Source of the DNA: Cruorifilaria tuberocauda
Taxonomy: Eukaryota > Nematoda > Chromadorea > Rhabditida > Onchocercidae
Direction: 5' to 3'
NCBI GenBank assembly: GCA_013365365.1
Contig: JABVXU010000017.1
Span: forward strand, 124,001-188,000
Length of the DNA: 64,000 nucleotides
Within the stretch, counting starts at the first letter, position 1. Every line of letters begins with the position of its first letter. Below are positions 37,678 through 48,453 of this stretch, piece by piece. The notes under the pieces are model-generated. The model saw only the letters and a program-made list of their open reading frames with translations. It ran no database searches and was not told where the DNA came from. The translations under genes were made by a program, and so were the position numbers.

Positions 37678-39094
37678 CTATAAGAATAATAATGAATGGA
37701 GAAGTGGAGATGATATAATTAGCACATTGAAACTGAGATAATGCGCACTGTTAAATCTCCCGATTTTTCGCGGTGTTCCTAACGCTTTTTGATTATCTGA
37801 ATAAAAATTCCGCAATGCCTGTGAACAATCATTTCCCTGAAATGCAAACAATGAATTATCTATATTTATACTTACATATTAATAATATGAAAAAGGGAGA
37901 ACATATCGGATAAAACCACTTCGCTACAACAAATTTTGAAGAAAAGCTCACCTGACAGCAGCAATCACCATATCCATTGCATACGACAGAACCGCCAACA
38001 AGGAGATCCATATTTTTACATGGATCATTAACAGTTTGTTCAGCACAGGTCATTTCCACACCTCCTTCATCGACTTTCGAGACACAAGCGCTGCAATCAG
38101 TACGTCGATACATTTCCTCAGATGTCGGATAATCTGATTTATTTAAACCCTTCGAACGACTATTTCCAATCCATTGTTGGCGATATACATCGCAAGTTAC
38201 AGCTAAAATCAGAGATTTTATTTGCATTTTATAAAGAAATTAAAACACCTTGCTCGAGAAGAAATTCCAATTCAAAAAAAAAGAATTATTTTAATACCAT
38301 GTTTTGGTTGAGGTGAACCTTGAAGGAAATGATTACGCAATTCATTGTAGCAACGGTTAGAAGCACAGCAACAAAGATTAAAACCGCAGTATGTCGGACA
38401 TCTGTTACACATCACTCCTGAATAAATACTAACACAGTAATAATATGCACCCAACACCCCCATAAATTCAATCTCCTTGTTTAGTATAATAAATTTCTGA
38501 TATACAATGTTGCAGAAGTAGTTTATTCTGTTAGTGTGAGATATTGAAAAGCCTTAATAACATAAAAGGAGAAACCGTAAAATTCATGGAGAGTTTTACT
38601 CTCCATGAATTTATTACGACGACATCCGCTTATGAACATATTGTAGTGAATTACTCCAAAACAAACGGAACAGTTGGGTGCCTGTAAATTGATGTATTTA
38701 AGTGATAATGAATAAACACCTATTTAAAAAAAAATTCAAATAAAGAAAGTTCAAGAAAACTTTCACTTGAATAAGGTCAAGTAATTATTACCTTAAACGT
38801 TAGATTTTTATCATAAAATATTTCGAGAAGTAGAATGTGCACTTTCTCTGTATTGAAAATGATAAAATCTTTAGCATACTTCTCTGATTCTAATTGATCA
38901 GTTAATTTAAACCAAAAAGAGAATTTCTTATAGTATATACTGCATGAAATTTTACGGACCAAAATGACACTTTTTGGAGTTATGCTGGGAACCATAAATA
39001 AATTCAAATCTTGCGAATACACATGACAAATATAGCATAGCATCGCATTTCTACCGATATTAATTGAAATAACACAAAAGAGAAACAACCGCAT
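37678..39094 (-). CDS. Cys-rich secreted protein with likely GPI anchor, unassigned nematode family
   Basis: Four exons join in phase. Exon 1 (39094-39053) gives the signal peptide MRLFLFCVISINIG. Exon 2 (about 38418-38299) starts VMCNRCPTYCGFNLCCC and contains ASNRCYNELRNHF. Exon 3 (about 38203-37953) has VTCDVYRQQWIGNS, RTDCSACVSKVDEGGVEMTC, DPCKNMDLL and CNGYGDCCCQ. Exon 4 (about 37838-37678) has NDCSQALRNFYSDNQKALG and a hydrophobic end, FNVLIISSPLLHSLLFL. About 20 cysteines suggest a disulfide-rich extracellular protein, and the tail fits a GPI-attachment signal. An upstream in-frame ATG (39106) is possible; exon 2 could instead start from its own ATG at 38463, but that gives a poorer signal peptide. 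I know no function. Confidence 0.65.
38580..38612. repeat. Perfect 15-bp hairpin with 3-nt loop
   Basis: AAATTCATGGAGAGT (38580-38594), then TTT, then its exact reverse complement (38598-38612). It lies in intron 1 of the Cys-rich gene. Confidence 0.95.
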
Positions 39095-39106
39095 GACGCA
39101 AAACAA

Positions 39107-39843
39107 AATTCAGCAATAGCCGGCAACTCCTATTAACATGGTTTTAAAACTATGAAGCTATAAATAAGATATTTAGATTCTCGAATTAGTTAAAATGGAA
39201 ACTTTAGTAATGATACAGTCTACCGTGCTACAGTGTTCAAATCAATGGGGAACTTAACCTCATTTTATCCACACCTCAACTGCATACATTAGACTTCGAG
39301 GAGCAGTTGTTACAGAAAACGGCAGTTCCTTTTTTCATATTGTATTGTGGTCATATAATTATCCTCCTACATCAAATTTATGAAATCGGATATGAAATAA
39401 GGAAAAAATAGGATAACCAATGATGAACACAAGGAAATTTTACTTACGTTTCATAAAGAAATTTAAGTTTAAATTTTAATCATACTTTTTGAATTACTCT
39501 CGACAAACGATTTTGAAACAGATGTAGAAAGTTTATTGTATATGACAAAGCAGTTAATTATTTTATTCTGAATTAGTTAAAAAAATTACACAGATAGCGA
39601 AAAAAGAATTCAATAGATGAGGAAAGCTGTGTACAAATGACATCTTTATTACAATTTATGTATCAGGAAATATATATAAAAGTTCGGATAGGAAAAAAAT
39701 CCTTCTTTAAAAGTACATAATGTTCAATTTTAGACTTCGTCAAAGGAACACAAATAAAGCAATCACGGAAAGGAAAATTTCTCTCCAACAAATAAAGAAT
39801 TTATAATTAGATAAAAAATCACTCGTCGTGGTTAATATTCACA
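39107..39843. other. Intergenic, nothing recognised
   Basis: AT-rich spacer between SDHD 3' end and the Cys-rich gene start; no coding exon or RNA gene seen. Confidence 0.4.
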
Positions 39844-40958
39844 TTATAAAGACCAGACCATTTCGAATGCCTTCGTTATACCAACATCGTAAGAATTAAA
39901 ATGCAGCAAACCAGCAAGCAAACAAATGCTAAGTATGTAAGAAACTGGTCCCTGAATAATTTTTGCTACTGTTGTTCCAAGCACAAATGCACGACCATAA
40001 TCCTAAATCCACAGTATTGCGACAATATAAAAAGCAAAACATGATTTAGAATAATTGTTTATAATCAGTGTATGAAAGGAAACAAGTATATAACTTGCTG
40101 CACTTTGCTACGGGAATACTTGCTGAGCATTTGTTATTAATGAGATTTTTTCCATCACCATGCACTTGTACCTCACTAGCTAACTGTATACTACGCGCGC
40201 GATATACTGTGCTTATTTTGTTTATTCAAATCATCGACGACACCTCAGTTTAATCGCTCAAATTTACGGTTCTTCAAAATTTAAACAAAAAAGCTTCATT
40301 ACAGAAATTGTACTTGAAACTAGCTTACAAATTAAACCATAAGACTTACACTTAATACACCATGAAGACCCCAATGAACATGCAACGTGATTGCAACTGC
40401 CAAAGCGGTATCCATGACAGGTCCATGGATAAAGTAAGCAGCCGGAATAAGTGGCAGCATAGCGGCCGAAAAGTACTTTTCAATCTTAAACATTGTCGAA
40501 TAGTTATGCGTCTCCTTGAATGTTTTCTGAGCGCTGCAGTCAAAATTATAATCAAAGTTACAATTATTAAAATTAAGTCAATATTTTATGATGTAAAGAA
40601 TTACCAATTAACTGGTAAATCAATCTCATATATTAAATGTTGATAAACATTAAAAAATTCAGCAGAATTTCTACTGCCCCATAAATTTGAAGTGTGCAAA
40701 ACTATGAAGGATTTTAGAAAAAGGAAGAGTTTAATCTTTTAAATGGAAAAAATTTCACTTGAGATGGTGCTTCAATTTTGGTCTGAGATAAAATTAAGCT
40801 TAACGAATTGTTTAGCAAGATTTAGATCGATGGAATGCCTACGCGATGGGATCAAACTGCGGACGCTCCGAGATCACTTCTGCCAGGGATCGTCGCACTA
40901 CTTGAGGACGAACAAATCCCTTGCTTGTGAACGAGACACGACTAATAGCCGATAACAT
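39844..40958 (-). CDS. SDHD: Succinate dehydrogenase cytochrome b small subunit (complex II membrane anchor)
   Basis: Anchors complex II in the inner mitochondrial membrane and helps bind haem b and ubiquinone. Exon 1 (40958-40840) gives [20 protein letters not shown], a basic presequence typical of mitochondrial import. Exon 2 (about 40550-40355) starts [20 protein letters not shown] and carries [20 protein letters not shown] then [13 protein letters not shown], with the conserved His residues of the second span. Exon 3 (about 40010-39844) starts [15 protein letters not shown], adds the third span and ends [17 protein letters not shown], matching nematode SDHD ends. TTTCAG directly precedes the ATG, so the mature message may start at the start codon after spliced-leader addition. 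Head to head with the MTRR-like gene. Confidence 0.9.
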
Positions 40959-41201
40959 CTGAAACAAATTGAATAGACAATGTATGCATTGTCGACTTTA
41001 TTTGTAAATTCAAATTTCTCGTTACACTTTGATGCTAGCAGTTGCTAACGATCCAAATCCTTCAGCATTAATTACGCTCCCGACAAACCTTACCTGCTCC
41101 CCCGCACTTCCCGTCTTCCCAACAACCCACAAGAGCTGATAACAGAAGGGAAATCAAGGCTCGGCCCTTCTCACCATTTGATGCTTAATACGAAATAAGT
41201 G
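40959..41201. promoter_or_regulatory. Probable shared bidirectional promoter of SDHD and the MTRR-like gene
   Basis: Only 243 bp separate the two outward-facing starts, and the middle (about 41085-41135) is unusually C-rich for this AT-rich genome. Promoter function is inferred from position; no specific factor site is recognised. Confidence 0.45.
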
Positions 41202-44200
41202 ATGCCATCTGAAAACGGTGCGATGGACGCGTGCCGTGTTCGGCAGTTATGTCGCGATGAAGGAGGAGATTGCGAGGTCAGTTTCTCAACTCCTCTTTTT
41301 CATGAGAGTCTATTCAGAAAAAGGGTGCATGAGGCGATATTTTGCTCACTATAGAGCATTTGGAAGTAACAAGCAGCAGCTCTGACTCATTTTACTGAGT
41401 TTATTTCTATCATAAATTATATCGAAATCCGTAATTGAGTAACTGATCTTTTATAGTGATAGAAGAAGTTTAGCGGATAAAATAATTATACCCATATATT
41501 TTTCTTATTTGCCTCTATAAGAATTCTTTTTATAGGGAGATTTAAATGGAATTATGAAATCTCTGAAGATTCATTCACCAAAATGGCCAGAAGATATTGC
41601 TTGTCTAATCAGAGGTAATCGGAGTAGTTTGCTCTGTATTGTTTTGCTAAGTGCTTTTCGAAATGTTTTCCTTCCAGTGTTTCACTAATAAATGATGGAA
41701 TGTATTTCTTAAATATAATGTTATTTTTATTTTTCAGGTACTCAGAAGCTTCAAGATGATTCGCAGTTGCGAATTCCGGTTGCGAGAGACCCATATTTGG
41801 ATTGCAAAATCACTTCCGAAGCATTTGTATAGTTTTTTTCTATTACTTTATAATTTATCCTAGTTTTTTTATCTACATATTTATCTTATATTTTTAGAAT
41901 ACTGATGATTTGCCTTGGCAAGATGGATGCAGCATCATAGGTGCCCTTAATCAAAGCTATCAAGGCCGTGTGGTCAAAGTTTCTAATCTTACAAGTTCAG
42001 CAATCCAAAAACCAAAAAAAGAAATAGTGGTGGATCTAGAACATAATGCTGAAATATTATACGAACCAGGCGATGCCTTCTATTTTACCGTACCGAATGC
42101 TCAGGAAGAAGTGAATTTTATTTTAGAAAGGTGATTCAGATTCCCTTATCAGCTAAATTCAGAAGCATTTCAGGTGGAGTAAAAAATAAAAATTGAAAAA
42201 AGAAAATAATTGCTCAGTTGAAAAGTAATTTTATGGCCATATAATATTGGAGTGAACAGAAACTAGTTTTTAAATCCAGATTATCTTTGGTTGAAAACAA
42301 AGACTATAACAAACTTTTTATGTGGCTTATATACTTATGGGCGTTATTTTTTCTTTAAAAAGTTTTTATCGCTCCTTAGATCGCGAAAGCACTCAATTGT
42401 TTTCGTACTTATACTCAGCTGTTGTTATCTAAATCTTTTGAAACTTATAGAAGGATAGACATTTTTTGAAATACAGGCTCATCCCATAACACTTATTCAG
42501 TATTCAAATAAATGGTTAAATAGTTTTCATCATAGTTTTTTCAGTACTGTAGTAAATATAAGCAAAGGGTAGCCATGTGTTCGTTTACCGCAAAACAAAA
42601 ACGTTTTAGTGGTTTCAGAGACAGTTAGTTTCATATGTCTTTTATTTCGTTTCATACTTCATGTCTGTTATTCGAGTAGTTTTTTTAGGATGGGATTTCT
42701 GGAAGCAGCAAATCGAAAATTAATTATATCTGTGAAATCTCATACCATAGCAAAAAATGTTTCTTTACCACCGTATATACCAGAAATTTCTACGTTACGA
42801 TACATTTTCACGTGGTGTCTTGATATCAGACGATCTCCAGGCCGAGTAATTTGTTTTGTTGGGAACATAACTTTATTATTTTCCAAAAAAAATTTTATAT
42901 ACTATAGACAAATTGATCTGTTAATAAATTAATTAGTCGCTTTATTAATTTGTACAGCCTCTTCTTCGAGTGCTTGCGGAATGCACGGAAAGCGAGTGTC
43001 AAAAAAGGCGCATTCTAGAATTATGCAGTGCTCAAGGAGTTGAAGAATTTACAAAATTTGTTCGTCAGGTAAGCTTTGAAATATTTTTTAGATTTATTTG
43101 TGTCTGTTATATTTGACGTTGAATTCTTTCATTTTTAACATGCCTCTGCAATCAAGTTGTCGTACGAGAATTGATCAAACTAAAAGAATAGTAATATGAT
43201 TGAGTAAATTTTGGGGTATCAGTATCAACCGATTTTGTTTTCAATAACGTTGATTACTTTAAGGTAGTAGGTTAAATAAAAATGGTTTCAGGCTGGTCTT
43301 TCATTGGTTGATTTTCTACTAAACTTTCCTTCATGTCGACCTGAAGTTGAACGTTTGATCGGTTAGTTAAGTACTTTTTAACTATTTTTACATGCTTACT
43401 CAATATTATACTAACCTATATTTTTAAGAATTACTTCCACGTTTGCTTCCGCGACCGTACAGCGTTAGCTGTATCAGAGAGCTTTGGGGGAAGCGGATCC
43501 GTTTCATTTTTTCGCTGCTACGCTTTGATGCTGCCGATGGCCGTCGTTTTAGTCGTTTTGGTTTATCATCAGGATGCCTTGCAGAGTTGAAAGAAGGGCA
43601 AAAAGTTTTAGTTAGTTATAAAGCCGTTTTCGATTTCAAACCGCTTATTATTTCCTAGACATTGACCTAAATAGAGATAATGCACAATTATTACTTCTTT
43701 AGTTCGGATACGTTTTGTTTTTAGATGTTCCTGAAAGAATCATCTCGTTTCCGTTTACCGCCACCGGTGCATTCTTCTTTTGATCTTACTCGTACGCCCC
43801 TTATCATGGTTTGCACAGGAACTGCGTTAGCGCCGTTTCTGTCTTTTTTACAGAAGTTGTAAGTTTTTTCGCTTTTTTAGAATTTTTTCTTTACTGAAAA
43901 CTGTGCTCAACGTATTTTATATTTCAGAGATTTCTTAGGAGCCCAGAAATATAGAGTACGACGAGAACTGTATTTTGGAATTAGAAATATTAAAAACGAT
44001 TGCATCTATTAGTAAGTTATAAATAGAGATATAATCATGTTACATTTGTTTGCTACCTTGCTAATAATATGGATTGGTGTTTGATGAAGAAAGTATGGAC
44101 TCTACATTTCTGATTTTACATTTTAATATACTTTGGTGTGTATGTTGAAGAACACTGCTGAGCCAAGAATTGCCATTAGAGTTAAGATCATATAATTTCG

Positions 44201-45143
44201 CTTGTCTACCGTAAAACCTCGTTATCATGTATCAAATCAAGCATGCACATATGCTTGATCTGATAGTTACTTACTGAAAATTTGAATGCGATATCTTTCC
44301 AGTATGGTCATCTTAACAAAAATTTGGAACCAAGACTCATGGATTAAACTTGTGTCGGAAAAGAAGAGCTGAATTATTCGCGGTGCATAATTTTTCTTCA
44401 TTATAAACAGAATCAAACAATTGATTAAACTTTGCAGTGAGGATATCATGCAGTCTGCAGACAAGCATGTTCTTTCACACGTATCTCTTTGTGAATCACA
44501 GCCAAGTAATGGCACTGCTGATAAAAAATATGTACAAGACGCTCTGCAGGAACGTGGTCGAGAAGTGGGTTTTTTTCTCGTCTGTCGTAAATTTTCATCT
44601 GTTAATTGCAATTTTTAAAAATTTTTCATCTTTGCAAATATTCATCATAATCTAATTATTTGCAACCCATTCTGAAACATTAATCCATTATATTTTGATT
44701 TTTAGATTTCTAATATATTATCGCGAAAGAGTGACGATGAAATTCATCCTGCAATAATTTTTGTGTGCGGTTCTTCGAAACAGATGTTAAAGGGCGTAGC
44801 AGATGTGTTTTTACATATTTTAAGCGAATACCTAAGTAACTTATTTTTTTTCATTATTTTATAAAACGAAAATTGACATATTACAATTTATTGATTCATT
44901 GAAGGAGAAGTGGAATAAAGTCTTCCCAACACTGATTTTTGCTTCTGTCGTTCTTACTTAATGCTTTTTATTACTTTAGTTATTGTTTTTCATTTTTTTC
45001 TTGTTCTTGAAGCACATCTTTTTCCGTATTAGTGTCTTGATATGAGAGAATTTAAAAGTATTATAGACAAAAGTGAAAAGGACGCAGAATCACTTCTCAA
45101 AGAGCTCCGAAAAAATGATCAGTATGTCGAGGATGTCTGGTAA
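41202..45143 (+). CDS. MTRR: Methionine synthase reductase-like diflavin reductase lacking the FMN (flavodoxin) domain
   Basis: MTRR normally reactivates methionine synthase by passing electrons NADPH to FAD to FMN to cobalamin. Exon 1 (41202-41275) gives MPSENGAMDACRVRQLC, with an in-frame stop just upstream, and joins in phase to GDLNGIMKSLKIHSPKWPED. The linker and FAD domain follow: DDLPWQDGCSIIGALNQSYQ, YEPGDAFYFTVPNAQEEVNF (41900-42130), STLRYIFTWCLDIRRSPG (42690-42846), CQKRRILELCSAQGVEEF, LVDFLLNFPSCRPEVERL, and RPYS, the FAD-binding arginine motif (about 43456). The NADPH domain has MVCTGTALAPFLSFLQ (about 43808), KKYVQDALQERG, IFVCGSSKQMLKGVADVFL (about 44760) and the terminal YVEDVW. 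The 147-residue flavodoxin domain expected at the N-terminus is absent, and SDHD starts too close upstream to leave room. What the product reduces is unclear. Confidence 0.8.
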
Positions 45144-45373
45144 TATTAATTTTGCAGTAAATAAAACAGATAGGTAACTTATGTTAAAGTTCTGCATTGT
45201 TTTGCACAAAGGAGTCAATAAAACTCATTTTTCATATTGCGTAAGATGCAACTATTTTTGTTACTGATTTTGCTAAATTTAAATTTCTCTTGGAATAATG
45301 TGGGTGAGTGAAACGAGTATTTATGGTGCATATATGAATGCACAAATCAAAATATTTGCACATTTTCTCTCAT

Positions 45374-47795
45374 TCAATAAACTGTCTTTTTGGAGGCACT
45401 CTTGTTTTATATTTCAAAATTCGTGTCACAGAACCGCGTTTTCGATAACTTGTTAGCATTACATTCGTCGGAGCCAGAAAATCGGCGATCTCCGAATGAT
45501 TTAAGCGTCGAAAAAGCTCTCCATTTTCACCTTCCGAATGTTCATTATATGTGAGTCTTAAAAATTAGGAACTATGTGTTCCAAAATCTTGCAGATTCTC
45601 GTTTCTAGCAGATTCAAACATTCAGTTTGCTGACGACAGAAAAGGATTCAAAATTCCCATTTCTGTCAGATACTTATTATGCAATCGTTAGAAATGCCAT
45701 CGTTTCACTGAATTCTACAATCTATCAAGACTGACCTTACCGAAAATCAATGAAGTACTGATCGACGATAAGATTCATCGCTGAATCGAGAAGATTGGCA
45801 AATTGTTGTTCGTAAGCAATATCGAGTATTTTGACGGCGTCATCCAAATTCACACTTTTCCAATTCTGTCGGAACTACATGTTTATTTTTTTTGATTTTT
45901 GGGCCGATTGTTAGAGGTATTAAGCTCTCTCCCTTTCTCAAAGTCACTTCATCGATTTGAAAATAAAACTAAAAATAACTTGTGAAAGTGTTTCATTGAG
46001 TTTAACGGATATGTGATTGATAATTTCAGTCTGTTTTAGAGGTCTTATCCTGCGAACGCACTGCAGAAACTTCCGAACTTTGTCAATTAACTGTACTTCC
46101 ATATTATAGATGCCTTTAAAGGCAAAATCGAGAACCTAGAAAATATCTGCACATTAAAATGGTATTTCATCACGTTTTGAATAACAGAAAAATTTGTTCA
46201 ATTTGCAGTTACCATTCAAGCATCTTAACTTATTGGAGATTATTGAAGTTATTCGACATTAATAATCGTTCTTGTGCATAATTTATTGTTTTTTGAATTC
46301 TTTTACATTCATCTTAGCCTTCAATACACCATATATTTGGAAGGTTTGACGAGAAAGTTTGCTGAACCTTTTCAATAATTTCTCGATTAAAATCAAGGAC
46401 AGTAGTAGAAGCAAACGGGTTTGCTGTGACCAAATCATGGAAGTAATTCGTCGACAAGTACAGCAAATATTTTGATGTCTTAATCTCACCATCATTAGCC
46501 ATAATTTTGAAATCCCTATAAAATTTGGTTTTCATTTTAGTCATAAAATAAACTGCTGAAACTTGAAAAAGCTGGGAAGATGGCATATGAAACATAAATA
46601 TGAAAGGAGAGCGAGCTAGTCATTTGATTATGAGTTTCAAGAGATAATTCCATATGCATTAATTTCCTTTTAAATTAGTAAAGACTAAGAGAAGTTAGAA
46701 GCGGTAATATGTTTTTCCATCGCTAAAAAAACACATAAAGTTCCCGAGGTGGAAAATATTCGTAAGAATTTAAGGGTGAGATGTAGGTTTGGGTACTGAA
46801 ATGCATTTTGAAATTGAAAATCGATAGTCCTTCAGACAATCGAAAACCTTTGAGTGTCCAGAATTTGTGCCAGTGCGACTGATCGAGAATCGTTTTCATT
46901 AATGTGAATCGGTGGGGCTCTTTCACGACGTCGTAGCATTCCGAAAAAATCTTTAACCTTGAAAAGGATTCTCACAGTGAGAACTATTTCACCGCCATCA
47001 AATGTTTGGGAATGAAGGGTGGTGAAAATCGCCCGGAAAAATTCACTATTTTCTGGAACAACAAATATGCCACTGAACGATCTTTCCTGCATTTCGAATT
47101 CACTGACTGAAAAGAAAAGAAGGGCCGCTAACAGTAATTTTCAGAAATACTACGACACAAAATTGTGTATCTAGAAATCTTAAAAACTGTATTTTCATGT
47201 TTAACTCATTTTTTGTAATTTAATCGGTGCAAATTTTTTATTAAATATGACATCAGAGTAGTAGCCTACTTTGATCATACTTTCTGGAAACAGCGTAGTA
47301 TTTAAGAAGGATAAAACCGGATGGATAGGTTTCGTCGATTCGCATTCGTCGTTGTGCAAGTCGAATTTGTGGTGCTCGGTGATCGCACGATATATCAAAA
47401 AACCTAAGAAGCAAGGAACATCAACTATTTGTTACAGTTTTCTGTACTCAATTGCCATTATCGAAAAAAAGAAATTTCTATTCTACTTGAATTATAGGGA
47501 AAACAAGTAAACAAAAATACTTATGTGAGGGCCGAGATTTAAGAAATCCTGTGCAATATTATAAGAATATATGGTAATGATCAGTTCGTAGTATCTGGCG
47601 AGTTTTGACTTTTCAGTGACCGGATATTATTCTCAATTGATTTAAAGCTGACCAGTCAATAGAACGGCTACCATAAGTGGAAGAAAATGTAGCCGAATGG
47701 ATACGATTGTCCATGTACGCAATAGTGAATGCAAAACGGTGAATGAAAATAAGCTCATCGAGTTTGCCCTCCTCATTCTTTGAAAAACATTCCAT
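45374..47795 (-). CDS. BTB/POZ-domain protein with diverged N-terminal (MATH-like) region and BACK-like C-terminus
   Basis: Probably a substrate adaptor for cullin-3 ubiquitin ligases, as in the large nematode BTB families. The start at 47795 (MECFSKNEEGKLDE) opens an exon ending LNQLRIISG, which joins in phase to LIYRAITEHHKFDLH (47400-47200). Then QERSFSGIFVVPENSEFFRA (about 47110-46838) follows. The BTB core is FKIMANDGEIKTSKYLLYLS, NYFHDLVTANPFASTTVLDF, EIIEK (about 46530-46360) joined to VLDFAFKGIYNMEVQLIDKV (about 46139-46036). Helical BACK-like exons carry NLDDAVKILDIAYEQQFANL (about 45885-45740) and LNHSEIADFLAPTNVMLTSY, ending at TGA 45374. The N-terminal third is beta-rich and looks like a worn MATH domain, which I cannot prove. 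No orthologue name is justified. Confidence 0.65.
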
Positions 47796-48453
47796 TACTG
47801 CCACCCTATCAGGAGCACTAATTCAACAATGATAATTCATACAAAAAGTCTCGATTTATTTATATCAAAGAATTTCACTTATTTTTGAGAATTTACATAT
47901 AGGTGATGTAATGCTGCTTAATGTTTTTATATAATACTTTAAATTTTAGTTATTTTAACATTGATTTATTTCTTATAGATATTTTAGCATTCAGATTTAT
48001 GAAAAAGCTACTTTAAAAAAGTTAAATTACCTACAATGCAGGATTATACTTATTTAGCTATTGACGGAATCTACCAAACTAAATTTCTTGGAACAAAGAA
48101 ATTTATTTATTAGTAGAAGACTTGCTCTCAAGTTGTAACGAATTGTGTGGAAAGACATAACGCATTCTTCTTAATCTCTTAATTCCAATAAAAAACATAA
48201 ATTCAGTATCATTTTATTTTCATCGCTGTACAATTATCATCTTTGCAATTTTCAGATATATATCCATTATCGAAATGATTCCTTAAAAACTTGAAAATAT
48301 CAAAGTAAAAATTCTAATAAAAAATTTTGACTATAATGAAAAAATTGAATTCTATTTTTGTAACGAAGACAAATTAAATGATATGCTTTGAGCCTGTTTT
48401 TTGCAATTTTATTATTAAAAGGATTCTGAATATATGTAGAATATAGCAAAACT
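47796..48453. other. Intergenic, nothing recognised
   Basis: Very AT-rich spacer between two minus-strand genes; no exon or RNA gene seen. Confidence 0.4.

Noticed and set aside
44267..44655. Long open frames overlapping the MTRR-like gene on both strands
   Set aside because: They overlap the MTRR exon that encodes KKYVQDALQERG in its proper frame, so they are shadows.
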